The notes under the pieces are model-generated. The model saw only the letters and a list, made by a program, of their open reading frames with translations, did no database searches and had not been told where the DNA came from. A DNA stretch of 64,000 nucleotides from QHXQ01 sp045807745. Its GTDB lineage: Bacteria > Acidobacteriota > Blastocatellia > Pyrinomonadales > Pyrinomonadaceae. A program made the position numbers and the translations under genes. The stretch is from contig JBJMGT010000036.1 in assembly GCA_045807745.1 (NCBI GenBank), forward strand, positions 1 to 64,000, written 5' to 3'. How positions within the stretch are numbered: position 1 is the stretch's first letter; every line of letters starts with the position of its first letter. Positions 7,845 through 17,664 of the stretch are shown one piece after another.

Positions 7845-8213
7845 GATTACACTCAGAGACGACCACAGGCTGTAGTCGAAAACTGAGATGATACCGGCGC
7901 AGGGCGGGAGAGTCAAGGAAGGAGCTAAACCGTTGGCACAGGCGGCTTTTCACGAGCAAAACCCGCGCGCCCTAGCGCCTGCCCATGATGAGGTAGAAAC
8001 CCATCGCCATTTATAAAAGGTGTTTCTATCAACGCCCTCCAAGCTCGGCAGATCATGGGCTTAGGGTGTGGCGGAAGTTAAAGATTGTAAATAACTGGCC
8101 TTTCGTGTAATACCGATTGGCGTACAGCCCAAGCGCCGCGCTTCTCATTCGGTGCTTCGCCTCAGCTTCATGGCATCAGGCGACAGAATATTGGCCCGTC
8201 CGCACGCAAGCGC
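7845..8213. other. Intergenic region upstream of ffh and of the nuclease-STAND gene
   Basis: A 369-bp divergent gap that should carry promoters for both ffh (minus) and the nuclease-STAND gene (plus), though no clear -10/-35 pair stands out. It contains a remnant resembling the 3' end of an O-antigen ligase gene at 7972-8010. Confidence 0.5.
7972..8010 (-). pseudogene. Possible remnant of an O-antigen ligase 3' end
   Basis: The minus strand reads MAMGFYLIMG then a stop. Over 32 bp it matches the 3' end of the intact O-antigen ligase gene (39112-39143) at about 23 positions, in the same reading sense (VVMIFYFIMG in the intact protein). Too short for certainty; a sister remnant lies on the other side of the neighbouring STAND gene. 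Confidence 0.3.
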
Positions 8214-11200
8214 ATGGACAACTCACGTTTTGAAGATCATCTGAACACGGCCTCGGCAAACGACAATCCCGGCGATCTGTTCCAGCAGTTCGTCTATGAG
8301 GTGTTGTGCCCTGAATATGCCGGCTTGCATGTCTTCCCCGGAGGCGGGAAAGATGGTGGCATCGATCTAGTGCAGACAACTTCAGAGCCGCGCCTCATCG
8401 TGGAATGTAAGTACATCGGCGAGGCCGGATTGATCGAAGCGCAGAAACGTTGGCGCACCGTCGCCGGCAATCTCAGTAAGCACATTGTTGATCCTAATGG
8501 GCCGACAACCGGGCAAGCTCAGTATGCCCCTTGGTATCGCTCCGCGCCGCCGATCAGCGAATACGTGTTCTGCATCAGTTCAGTGCTGGGTAATCAAGCA
8601 AATTTTGAGCAACTACATCGGGAGATCACTGATTTTTTTGTCAGGCTCGGCACGGCGCATACGCACCTCGCTCATCTAATCAACATTTCGGTAACGGTGT
8701 TGGACTGGAATGATCTCTGGACGCGCCTGCAACGTCACCCTAGCTTGCTGTTCAAGTGGTTTCCGTCCTCCTGCCCGCGCGGGTTAGTGCCACTCGACAG
8801 ATCGGCTGAACGCGGCACTTTTCGCTCCTATCTTTCCAACGATAAGCTATCGTATTACGGGCGCGGTCAACACCTGCGGCTCGCGCCCGGCCCGCAAGGG
8901 ACACATATTTCGGACGAAGAAGAACTGCTCGCGCAACTCGACGGCGGCGATAGCACCGGACTGATCGTGACCGGCCGGGGCGGCGTCGGGAAGACACGGC
9001 TGACCCTTGAGCTTGGGCGCTTGGCACAGCGTAAAGGCTGGCTCGTCCTGCGCGTCCTCAGCACGATCAAAGTGGAAGCGCTGGAGCGCTTGGCCGCAAC
9101 GCTCATACCTACTACTCCCGCCTTACTCTTGATCGACTACGTCGAAACTCAGAGCGACTTCGCGCAACTAGTGGAGACGCTGAACGAGTTAAACGATGTT
9201 GCCGCCCTGCGCCTGCGCTACGTGGCCAACTGCCGCACCAACTATTATCGCAACACCCTCAGCATGACCTCGTCCACCTTCAGGCACAAGCTGGTCGATC
9301 TCTCCTTGCACACGCCTGATCCTGAACATAAGCGCTGGCTTGAGGGCTACCGGGGGCAGACCGTCCGCCACATCCTGACGGAAAGCGGGCTGGAAGTAAC
9401 CGATAACCACCTGAGGATTTGTCGCGACGTGCCCGTGCTCGCGGTGTTCATGTCTTACCTGCACAGCACGGGGCGTGAGGATGATCTCAAGCTGCTGCTT
9501 GAAGCGCCAGACTTCAGCAGTTGGGTCAATACACGCGTGCGCTTGAGCTTCGGGGTCGCTTCTATCTCCCGCGACTTAGCCCTGCTCATCGCGCTGCTCC
9601 CGATGCCGGGCGCTATCACCTTCAATCTTGAGCGGGAAAAGTATGGTAGCCTGCTCGACAAGTTGGCGACCGACGGCTGGATCGAAAAACTCCTGCCCGA
9701 CGCGTTGCACCCGGTCGAGCGCTGGGAGGCGGCGCACGACGTACTGGCGGATCAAGTCCTACTCTCATACCTCGAAAGCATCCCCCACACCGTCGAGCAT
9801 TTCCTCCGCGATCTTTTCGCCCTCGCGCGCCAACTCGGCTGCCTGCGCACGGCACTCATCACTTTGCAGCGCCTGGTCGATAAACCAGTGCTAAGTAGCC
9901 TCGACTGGTCTACCATTTTGGACAGAGAGATGGGTGAACAGCCCGCCGCTTGGCGCGAGGCGCGCGACCTGCTGATTCGCACTCCATTCCTTACCCCCCC
10001 ACAGAGAATCGGATTACTCGGTAAGCACGAAGAAATCTGGGCCGGCGCTGAGGAAGAGGTAGATTTTCAAAATGCTCTGGGCTGGCTCGCGCGCTGGGCG
10101 CAGGAGCAAGAAAAGGACGGGCAGAATTTAGAGAACCGCGACACCCTCATCTCATGGATACAGAAAGCAGCTAGTTTAATTACGCGAAGCAATTTTGTTC
10201 TTACTTACGGAGTCAAATTCTGCCCTGAGGTTGTCCGCGAGCCGGCCCTGAATTGGATACGCGCACGACCTCACCTGTTCCAGACGCACTATCTGATCGC
10301 GGCATGGCTTGAGCATGGAATGGGGACAGAAATCATTGCCTCGTCAGTAAAGCAATGGGTTACGAGTTTTAATACTATTTCTCATTTAAGCTTTGTAGCC
10401 AAAGCATGGCTCAACGCGGGCGGCGAGAAGGATTTAATCCGGGACGCAGTGGCCGCATGGCTCACCCAGCACAAGACTGAGGCTGAGGCGGGATTCGTTT
10501 ATCGAAGCTGGCTCGACGCGGGCGGCGAGAAGGATTTAATCCGGGACGCTATCGTCGCGTGGCTCAGCGAACATAAGACTGACGCAGAGGCACAATTCGT
10601 CTACAAGAGTTGGCTCGACGCGGGCGGCAACAAAGAACTTGTCAGAGAGGCTATCGTCGCGTGGCTCAGCGAACATAAGACTGACGCAGGGGCAGACTTC
10701 GTCTACCGGGGCTGGCTCGACGCAGGCGGTGAGTTCTCGTTGATTCGCTCCCAGGCTATTGAATGGTTTAGCCAGAACTGCGAGAAACCGGAAGCGTTGT
10801 TTTTAAGTAAGCACTTGGCCAAACAGCGAGAGATTCCTGTCGAGACAGTCAAAGATATTCTGAGGTGGTGCCAGCATTTCCCAACCGATGAAGATGTGCT
10901 ATGGCGTTTGACCCAATTACGAACTCATCTCATCAGCGCCGACATAGCCGAAGAAGTATGCATCACGGCTGAAATTGTGCTGGAGCCACTGTTCGCAACT
11001 GAAGGGTCGTTTAGCCCCATAACAAAAGAACAGATCAATTTCCTCTTTTCTTACCTCTTTGAAAATCCTAATCTTCTCACAGGACAATTACGTTCTCGCG
11101 TTGATGCGCTCTTTATAAAGTGGCTGCGCAGTCCTGCCTCTTTCAGTGATGACATCAAGCCACACATTAATGTACAGAGAGTGAGCTATGTTTGGCGCGT

Positions 11201-11378
11201 AGTGGAACTTCTCGATGCCGGCGTGCTCGATGTCGTAACCGACCGTGAACACCTAATACGTTTTACCCATTGGGTGAATCTCTGGGACGCTAAGTGGCGG
11301 GCGCGCTTACGTCCTGCTTTTACTTATCTTATGCGCCATCATCCGGCTACAGGCTTATGGGACTCCTTCATAATTTGA
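8214..11378 (+). CDS. Mrr-like nuclease - STAND NTPase - helical repeat protein (Avs-type candidate)
   Basis: A 1054-residue three-part protein. Residues 1-150 look like a PD-(D/E)XK nuclease: GGKDGGIDL with D51, then VECK with E64 and K66. A STAND/AAA-like NTPase follows, with Walker A GRGGVGKT (254-261) and Walker B LLLIDY (D308). The C-terminal half is alpha-helical. From residue 727 it has four consecutive 34-residue repeats (FVYRSWLDAGGEKDLIRD type), the central ones nearly identical in DNA. The layout, nuclease effector, STAND switch, repeat sensor, is that of antiviral STAND (Avs) proteins. It stands alone on the plus strand with no methylase or partner. Defence role is inferred from architecture; family membership was not tested. 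Confidence 0.8.
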   Translation: MDNSRFEDHLNTASANDNPGDLFQQFVYEVLCPEYAGLHVFPGGGKDGGIDLVQTTSEPRLIVECKYIGEAGLIEAQKRWRTVAGNLSKHIVDPNGPTTGQAQYAPWYRSAPPISEYVFCISSVLGNQANFEQLHREITDFFVRLGTAHTHLAHLINISVTVLDWNDLWTRLQRHPSLLFKWFPSSCPRGLVPLDRSAERGTFRSYLSNDKLSYYGRGQHLRLAPGPQGTHISDEEELLAQLDGGDSTGLIVTGRGGVGKTRLTLELGRLAQRKGWLVLRVLSTIKVEALERLAATLIPTTPALLLIDYVETQSDFAQLVETLNELNDVAALRLRYVANCRTNYYRNTLSMTSSTFRHKLVDLSLHTPDPEHKRWLEGYRGQTVRHILTESGLEVTDNHLRICRDVPVLAVFMSYLHSTGREDDLKLLLEAPDFSSWVNTRVRLSFGVASISRDLALLIALLPMPGAITFNLEREKYGSLLDKLATDGWIEKLLPDALHPVERWEAAHDVLADQVLLSYLESIPHTVEHFLRDLFALARQLGCLRTALITLQRLVDKPVLSSLDWSTILDREMGEQPAAWREARDLLIRTPFLTPPQRIGLLGKHEEIWAGAEEEVDFQNALGWLARWAQEQEKDGQNLENRDTLISWIQKAASLITRSNFVLTYGVKFCPEVVREPALNWIRARPHLFQTHYLIAAWLEHGMGTEIIASSVKQWVTSFNTISHLSFVAKAWLNAGGEKDLIRDAVAAWLTQHKTEAEAGFVYRSWLDAGGEKDLIRDAIVAWLSEHKTDAEAQFVYKSWLDAGGNKELVREAIVAWLSEHKTDAGADFVYRGWLDAGGEFSLIRSQAIEWFSQNCEKPEALFLSKHLAKQREIPVETVKDILRWCQHFPTDEDVLWRLTQLRTHLISADIAEEVCITAEIVLEPLFATEGSFSPITKEQINFLFSYLFENPNLLTGQLRSRVDALFIKWLRSPASFSDDIKPHINVQRVSYVWRVVELLDAGVLDVVTDREHLIRFTHWVNLWDAKWRARLRPAFTYLMRHHPATGLWDSFII
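10392..10799 (+). repeat. Four tandem 102-bp coding repeats in the STAND sensor
   Basis: Units start at 10392, 10494, 10596 and 10698, each coding 34 residues. Units 1-3 share long identical runs such as TGGCTCGACGCGGGCGGC and GTGGCTCAGCGAACATAAGA; unit 4 is diverged in its second half. Degenerate units flank on both sides. The near-identity implies recent duplication. Confidence 0.92.
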
Positions 11379-11442
11379 GTGCCTGCTGTATGGTATCAGA
11401 CGGCGGGTCAACGAGAGCATCGGATATTCCCGCATCTCGCCC

Positions 11443-11508
11443 CTATCTCATAAATCGTTCCACCACCAATGCCAGCCCCACGATCAGGTAGAAGATCATT
11501 GCTACCCA
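11443..11508 (-). pseudogene. Remnant of an O-antigen ligase 3' end
   Basis: The minus strand reads WVAMIFYLIVGLALVVERF.. and then TAG. It matches the C-terminus of the intact O-antigen ligase (VVMIFYFIMGLALA) and its DNA matches 24 of 29 bases there. A stop codon lies two codons upstream in the same frame, so only a fragment survives. It sits right after the nuclease-STAND gene. Confidence 0.5.
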
Positions 11509-11526
11509 GCGTCACCAGCCCGTATC

Positions 11527-11576
11527 CGTGAATCGTGAATAGATAAAACCCTGCTTATTCTATTCACGATTTATCG
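11527..11576. repeat. Heptamer hairpin, CGTGAAT family
   Basis: CGTGAATCGTGAATAGA on the left, TCTATTCACGATTTAT on the right, with a short loop. It lies downstream of the glycosylphosphotransferase gene, which ends at 11587. Confidence 0.8.
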
Positions 11577-11586
11577 TCCATGGCTT

Positions 11587-13146
11587 TCAGTACGCATCGT
11601 CGCCGCGCAGCATGACGGGGAGCGTGCGCAGGATGATCTTAAGATCGAGCAGGAGCGACCAGTTTTCGATGTAGAAGAGATCGAGCCGGACCATCTCGTC
11701 GAACGAGAGCCGGTTGCGGCCCGATACCTGCCACAAGCCGGTCAGGCCCGGTTTCATGTCCAGCCGCTTGCGATGCCAAAGCTCGTAAGCTTCAACTTCA
11801 TACGGGATAGGTGGGCGCGGGCCGACCACGCTCATGTCGCCGCGCAGGACGTTCAAGAGTTGCGGCAACTCATCCAAGCTTAAACGACGGAGCACGCGCC
11901 CGACGCGCGTGACGCGCGGGTCGGCGTGCAGTTTATAGACGGGTCGCGTGTCGTCGCCGAGGTTCGTGTCGGGGCGACCTTCGATCAGTTTGCGTTGATA
12001 TTCGCGGTGCATGCGGTCGTCCGCGTCTGCGCGCATCGTGCGGAATTTGAGGAAGAGGAAGACGCGCCCGTCCATGCCGACGCGTTCCTGTCGATAGATG
12101 ACGGGGCCGCGCGAGTCCAGTTTGATGAGCAGGGCGACGACGAGCCAGAGCGGTGCGAGCAACGTGAGCGCGAGCGCGGCGACCGTGATGTCCACACCGC
12201 GCTTGACCACGCGCGCCCATTGTGAGAGCGGTTCGCGGAAGAGTTGGATCATCGGCAGCGCACCGATCTGATCGATCTCGGTCTTGCGCGGCAGACAGTT
12301 GAACAAACTCGGCGCGATACGAAACTCCACGCCGCGCAGACGTCCCACCCGCATCATCACGTCGAATAGCAGATCGCCGGAGACGCGCGGGTCGGTGATG
12401 ATCACTTCGTTTGCGCCAGTCTCGCGGATCGCTTCGGCCAAGTCAGCGATGTCGCCGATGATGGGCAAACCCTCGAACCGCGCCGGCACGCTCGCGTCCA
12501 GCGCGCCGTTCTCCACCACGCCGATCACGCGATAGCCAAGTTCGGGTCGCTCGCGCATCTCCTTGATGCACAGCGCCGCTTCCGCGCCGCGCCCGACGAC
12601 GAGCGTCGGAATGAGATTGAGGTCGCGCCGCCGCGCCGCCACCTGCGCCCGGCGCATCGTCAGCCGCAGCGCGCCGAACGCCACGAGCGCGAAACAGAAA
12701 TCGAGCACGAAGACGAGGCGCGAATAAGAGAAAGCGCTGTAGGCGAACCCGCCGCGATAGAGGAACGCGATGGCGATGATCAGCAGCGACCCGACGGCCG
12801 TCGCGCGAAAGACGCGTAAGGAATCGTCCACGTAAGAGAACTCGCCGCGCAGCCGGTAGAGGTCGTAATAAGCGTGCGCCAGCACACGCACCGGCACGAC
12901 GAACAAGAGCACGGCCGCATACGGCGCAAACTCCGCGCTCCAAGTCAGTCGCCCCGCGCTCAAGCGTGTCATCACGTGCTGCCCCTCGCGGCTATAGAAC
13001 GCGGCCAAAAACGACGCGACCGCGATCACGCCATCCGTCAACACCAGCGTCGCCTTGACCGTCGGGATCACCCACTGCGGCGCACGCCCCGCGACGCGCA
13101 CCGCACTGGCTTCAGGCCGCAACTTGTCTAACTGCTCAACGCGCAT
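11587..13146 (-). CDS. Exopolysaccharide polyprenyl glycosylphosphotransferase
   Basis: A 519-residue membrane enzyme that starts EPS repeat-unit synthesis by moving a sugar-1-phosphate to undecaprenyl phosphate. Four to five hydrophobic helices fill residues 25-150. A CoA-binding/Rossmann-like domain follows (PTLVVGRGAEAALCI). A further helix and the catalytic bacterial sugar transferase domain come last, with KRGVDITVAALAL, FLFLKFRTM, RRLSLDELPQLLNVLRGDMS and PGLTGLWQVSGRN. Full length for the WbaP/CpsE-like group. It opens the minus-strand EPS block after the nuclease-STAND gene. Confidence 0.95.
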   Translation of the reverse strand: MRVEQLDKLRPEASAVRVAGRAPQWVIPTVKATLVLTDGVIAVASFLAAFYSREGQHVMTRLSAGRLTWSAEFAPYAAVLLFVVPVRVLAHAYYDLYRLRGEFSYVDDSLRVFRATAVGSLLIIAIAFLYRGGFAYSAFSYSRLVFVLDFCFALVAFGALRLTMRRAQVAARRRDLNLIPTLVVGRGAEAALCIKEMRERPELGYRVIGVVENGALDASVPARFEGLPIIGDIADLAEAIRETGANEVIITDPRVSGDLLFDVMMRVGRLRGVEFRIAPSLFNCLPRKTEIDQIGALPMIQLFREPLSQWARVVKRGVDITVAALALTLLAPLWLVVALLIKLDSRGPVIYRQERVGMDGRVFLFLKFRTMRADADDRMHREYQRKLIEGRPDTNLGDDTRPVYKLHADPRVTRVGRVLRRLSLDELPQLLNVLRGDMSVVGPRPPIPYEVEAYELWHRKRLDMKPGLTGLWQVSGRNRLSFDEMVRLDLFYIENWSLLLDLKIILRTLPVMLRGDDAY

Positions 13147-13195
13147 AGCTATTTATTCAGCGCAGCTTGTAGTTAGGATCAACGCGCTGCGCTCT

Positions 13196-13331
13196 GCCGG
13201 GAGCGCAGGCATCTTGCCTGCAAACGTGCGCCAGCACGCTCACGAATTTCGTGCTCACTCAAGATTGAACATATCACTCAATTTGTTCGCGCTTAAGCGC
13301 TCATGTCAGGCAGGATGCCTGCGCTCCCGGC
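13196..13331. repeat. GGGAGCGC-family dispersed hairpin (copy 2)
   Basis: The left arm GCCGGGAGCGCAGGCATC starts at 13196 and the right arm GATGCCTGCGCTCCCGGC ends at 13331, with about 85 bp between. The right arm is translated at the C-terminus of the gene ending at 13293 (AGSAGILP). Confidence 0.9.
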
Positions 13332-14510
13332 AGCAAGCGCACTTTGCCTTTCCAACAGCCGTGCCAGCGCGTATAGCATCCACGCTTGCGTCCAGCGCAT
13401 GTAGGCGGTGCGCACGGTGTAGTGGCGGCGGCGTTGATAATAGAAGAAGCCGCGCGCGTCATGTAAATTAGCGAGCGTCCAGCGTGTGACGCGTGTGGCT
13501 AATTCGATTGCACCGGGCGCGTGTTCCGGGGTCAACTCCTGCAATTCGACGAGCGCCACAATGGCCGCACCGGCGGCGTGCGCGTCGGCCGGGTAAGGAT
13601 TGTCATGGTAGTATTTCGGCCACCCGTCCGCAAGAAAGAAGCGCGCGCGCCAGAAGTCGTAACCGCGTCGCAGCGCCGTCGCCCACTCGGCCTCGTGCTT
13701 GTTACTTGCAGTCATGATGCGCGCGAGCGAAGTCAACACAAACGCGGTGTGAAAATTGTCGGCCCACGCTTGGAAGTCTGCCGCGCCGTAAGCCCAAGAG
13801 CCGTCCGCGCGTTGACGGCGCACGACGTAGCGCGCGGCGCGTGCAGCCACCAACTGTAACTCCGGCTCGCCCGTCAACGCGCCCACTGTGGCGAGCACTT
13901 CGCCGGCCAATAAACTCGCATTGAAGACCTGCGCGTGATCAAGCGGCGTGTAGCTAAAGCAGAGTGCTCCGTCCGTATCTGCGCTCTGATTGAGATCGCG
14001 CAGAATAAAATCGCAGACGCTGCGCGCCACGTTCAAATATCTCTCGTCAGCAAAAGCGCGCGCCGCTTCGACGAGCGCGCGCGCGGCGAACGCGGTCGGC
14101 ACGACGGTCGGCGTGCCGCGCGGCGCAAAGAAGGCGCGCCCCTGCCAGTCGAAGTTGTAACCCCACGCCGCTCCGTTATAGCCAGCGATCCGCGCGGCCA
14201 ATAACTGCTCAAGCAACGCGCGCGCTTCTCGTTCCGCGTCGGTCGTCCGAAGTGCGCGCCAGCGCGCGAGCGCAGCCAACGCAAACAGCGCCGTGCCTTT
14301 CGCGTTTTTACCAACCGGCACGCGCGCGAGCGCACGCAAATTGACGGGCGCGCGTTTGAAGGCTTGCGTCCACAACAGACGCAGCAGCCGCGAGCGTTTA
14401 AGCGGCGTCGCTTGAAAGAGACGACTGTTCAACCCGTCAAACGGATCGTGCCCGGCGTAGCCGCGCGCCCGACACCACGCCGCCAGACTTTCGTATGCCT
14501 GCTCAAGCAT
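13293..14510 (-). CDS. Predicted (alpha/alpha)-barrel protein of an EPS cluster
   Basis: A 405-residue protein rich in paired helices, with GTALFALAALARW, WGYNFDWQGRAFFAP, VPTAFAARALVEAARAF, AQVFNASLLAGEVLA and GSWAYGAADFQAWADNFHTAF. Regularly spaced aromatic/Gly-rich turns suggest a six-hairpin glycosidase-like toroid. Homologues in EPS clusters are often misnamed delta-aminolevulinic acid dehydratase. A role in trimming or modifying the polysaccharide is inferred from position only. The last residues (AGSAGILPDMSA) come from the dispersed repeat. Confidence 0.7.
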   Translation of the reverse strand: MLEQAYESLAAWCRARGYAGHDPFDGLNSRLFQATPLKRSRLLRLLWTQAFKRAPVNLRALARVPVGKNAKGTALFALAALARWRALRTTDAEREARALLEQLLAARIAGYNGAAWGYNFDWQGRAFFAPRGTPTVVPTAFAARALVEAARAFADERYLNVARSVCDFILRDLNQSADTDGALCFSYTPLDHAQVFNASLLAGEVLATVGALTGEPELQLVAARAARYVVRRQRADGSWAYGAADFQAWADNFHTAFVLTSLARIMTASNKHEAEWATALRRGYDFWRARFFLADGWPKYYHDNPYPADAHAAGAAIVALVELQELTPEHAPGAIELATRVTRWTLANLHDARGFFYYQRRRHYTVRTAYMRWTQAWMLYALARLLERQSALAAGSAGILPDMSA

Positions 14511-14514
14511 AAGA

Positions 14515-14624
14515 ACAGAGGTCAGAAGTCAGAGGTTAGAGGTTAGTGATCAATGATTAGAGCTTAGAGGTCAGTAGCGGCTCTGCTTCTTCTGACCTCT
14601 GACCTCTGACCTCTGACCTCTGCT
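14515..14624. repeat. Heptamer hairpin, AGAGGTY family
   Basis: The left arm has CAGAGGT/CAGAAGT/TAGAGGT units, the right arm CTGACCT repeated four times. It overlaps the 3' end of the asparagine synthetase gene, writing its last ~20 residues. The family recurs at 22397-22522. Confidence 0.9.
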
Positions 14625-16524
14625 TTATCGTCATAAAGTTTTCGTACCAGAGGGCGAAGACGAGGAGCGTCCAGAGCGTCTTGCGGTGGTTGGCGACGCC
14701 GCGCTCGTGTTCATCTTGTAAGCGCGCGACGTAGTCGGCGTCGAACAGTCCTATGCGGCGCAGGCGTGCGGGCGCGAGCAGGTCGCGCGCGAGCGGCCGC
14801 AAGCGGCCCTTGAGCCAGTCGGCGACGGGCACGCCAAAACCCTTCTTGCCGCGCCGCGTCACGAACGGCGGCAGGAGCGGCGCAACCGCACGCTTCAAAA
14901 TGTACTTCGTGCTCCGCCCGCGCAGCTTGTAGCTCGACGGCAGAGAGGCCGCGTACTCGACCACACGCTTGTCCAGAAACGGCGCGCGCACTTCGAGCGA
15001 GACGGCCATGCTCGTGCGATCAACTTTGCCGAGAATGTCTTCGGCGAGATATAGCTTAGTGTCGAGGTACTGCATACGCTCGACCAGATCGGTGGCGTCG
15101 CACTGTTCGTCTAAAGCGCGCGCGTGGGCGTACACATCAGCGCTGCCCGCGCCTTGCGCGCACGGCGTCAACAGCGCCGCCTGCTCGGCCGGTGTGAACG
15201 AGCCGAACCAGACGTGATGCCGCGCGACCACGTCTTGCTGATGCATGCCCTCGACGAAGCGCCGCGCTTTGAAATCGAAGGACAGATTTTTCGTCTTGAC
15301 CGGCAAGAGGCGGATTGCCGGTTCGACCAACAGGCGCGAGAGCGGGCGCGGCACGCGGGCGTAGAGTTCGGCGAAGCGATGCCCCGGATACATCGGGTAG
15401 CCGGCGAAGATTTCGTCGCCGCCATCGCCGCCGAGTGCGACCGTTACGTGCTGGCGCGTGAAACGCGATAAGAGATAAGTCGGCACGACCGAAGGATCGC
15501 TCAACGGCTCGTCGAGCCACGTGCCGATGTCACCGACGAGATCGGCGGCGAGGTCTGCACTCAAACGTTCTTCGTGGTGATCCGTGCCGAGAAAGTCCGC
15601 GACGCCGCGCGCATAACGGGACTCATCGAACGACTTTTCCGCGAACGAGATCGAGAACGTCTTGACCGTCGTCGTCGAGGCGCGCACCGCGAGCGCCGCA
15701 ACCGCGCTCGAATCGACGCCGCCTGACAGCAAGACGCCGAGCGGCACGTCCGAGACAAGCCGCATGCGGACGGAATCGGCCAGTAGTTCTCTGACCTGTT
15801 CCATCGCTTCCTGTTCATCAGGCGCAGGCGTGAGCTTGCGATAACTCAGTTGCCAGTACGGGCGAACTTCGACGTGGCCCTCTTCAAGTGTGAGCACATG
15901 CGCGGCCGGAAGTTTGTTGATGCCTTCGTAGATCGAGAGCGGCGCAGGGACGTAATCGAACGCGAGATACTGTCGCAAGGCTTCGACGTTCAGCGCCGGC
16001 TCGACGGCCGGGTGCGCGAGCAACACTTTCGGCTCGGAGGCGAACAGCAGTTGCCCTTGAAAGACACCCCAGTAGAGCGGCTTCTCGCCAAACGGATCGC
16101 GCGCGAGCATTAGCTTGCGCGCCCGCGCGTCCCACAACGCGAACGCGAACATGCCGTTTAGATGATCGAGCATCTGTGTGCCATACTCTTCGTACAGATG
16201 CGGCAACACTTCCGTATCCGACGCGCTGCGAAACGCGTGCCCGCGCGCTTCCAAGTCCCGCCGCAACTCGCGGTAGTTGTAAATCTCGCCGTTCAAGACA
16301 ACAGCGACCGTCCGGTCTTCGTTCCAACAGGGCTGCTCGCCCGTCATCAGATCGATGATCGCCAAACGCCGCATGCCTAAGCCCACGCCCGGCGCGACCA
16401 TCAAGCCCTCCGAGTCCGGGCCGCGATGCACCATCCGCCCGCACATCGCGCGCAGCAACGCCGCCGCGCCGTCAGGCGCAGGCGTCCGCGCGTCCAGATA
16501 AGCCCAGCCAGTGATCCCGCACAT
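14557..16524 (-). CDS. asnB: Asparagine synthase (glutamine-hydrolysing), first copy
   Basis: A 655-residue class II amidotransferase. Cys2 of MCGITGWAYLD is the glutaminase nucleophile; HRGPDSEG and NGEIYNYRELR follow. The ATP-pyrophosphatase domain has GVLLSGGVDSSAVAA (P-loop) and LGGDGGDEIFAGYP. In EPS clusters such enzymes may amidate sugar carboxylates rather than make free asparagine. The ATG at 16524 is required because the nucleophile must be residue 2; the upstream frame is repeat DNA. The C-terminus (RSEVRGQRSEE) is translated heptamer repeat. Confidence 0.93.
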   Translation of the reverse strand: MCGITGWAYLDARTPAPDGAAALLRAMCGRMVHRGPDSEGLMVAPGVGLGMRRLAIIDLMTGEQPCWNEDRTVAVVLNGEIYNYRELRRDLEARGHAFRSASDTEVLPHLYEEYGTQMLDHLNGMFAFALWDARARKLMLARDPFGEKPLYWGVFQGQLLFASEPKVLLAHPAVEPALNVEALRQYLAFDYVPAPLSIYEGINKLPAAHVLTLEEGHVEVRPYWQLSYRKLTPAPDEQEAMEQVRELLADSVRMRLVSDVPLGVLLSGGVDSSAVAALAVRASTTTVKTFSISFAEKSFDESRYARGVADFLGTDHHEERLSADLAADLVGDIGTWLDEPLSDPSVVPTYLLSRFTRQHVTVALGGDGGDEIFAGYPMYPGHRFAELYARVPRPLSRLLVEPAIRLLPVKTKNLSFDFKARRFVEGMHQQDVVARHHVWFGSFTPAEQAALLTPCAQGAGSADVYAHARALDEQCDATDLVERMQYLDTKLYLAEDILGKVDRTSMAVSLEVRAPFLDKRVVEYAASLPSSYKLRGRSTKYILKRAVAPLLPPFVTRRGKKGFGVPVADWLKGRLRPLARDLLAPARLRRIGLFDADYVARLQDEHERGVANHRKTLWTLLVFALWYENFMTIKQRSEVRGQRSEEAEPLLTSKL

Positions 16525-16530
16525 AAGAAG

Positions 16531-16604
16531 ACAGTGACAAGTGACGAGTGACGAGTGACGAGCTAAGACAAGTTTTAATCTTGTCACTCGCCACTTGTCA
16601 CTCG

Positions 16605-16611
<7 letters not shown>
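16531..16611. repeat. Heptamer hairpin, AGTGACR family
   Basis: The left arm 16531-16563 has AGTGACA/AGTGACG units and the right arm 16580-16611 has GTCACTC/GTCACTT units. It overlaps the end of the upstream glycosyltransferase gene. Almost the same sequence as the copy at 6251-6331. Confidence 0.9.
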
Positions 16612-17654
<1,043 letters not shown>

Positions 17655-17664
17655 ACCAAACTGT

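Noticed and set aside
8214..11378. Classic restriction-modification system
   Set aside because: No methyltransferase or specificity subunit is adjacent, and the nuclease is fused to STAND and repeat parts.
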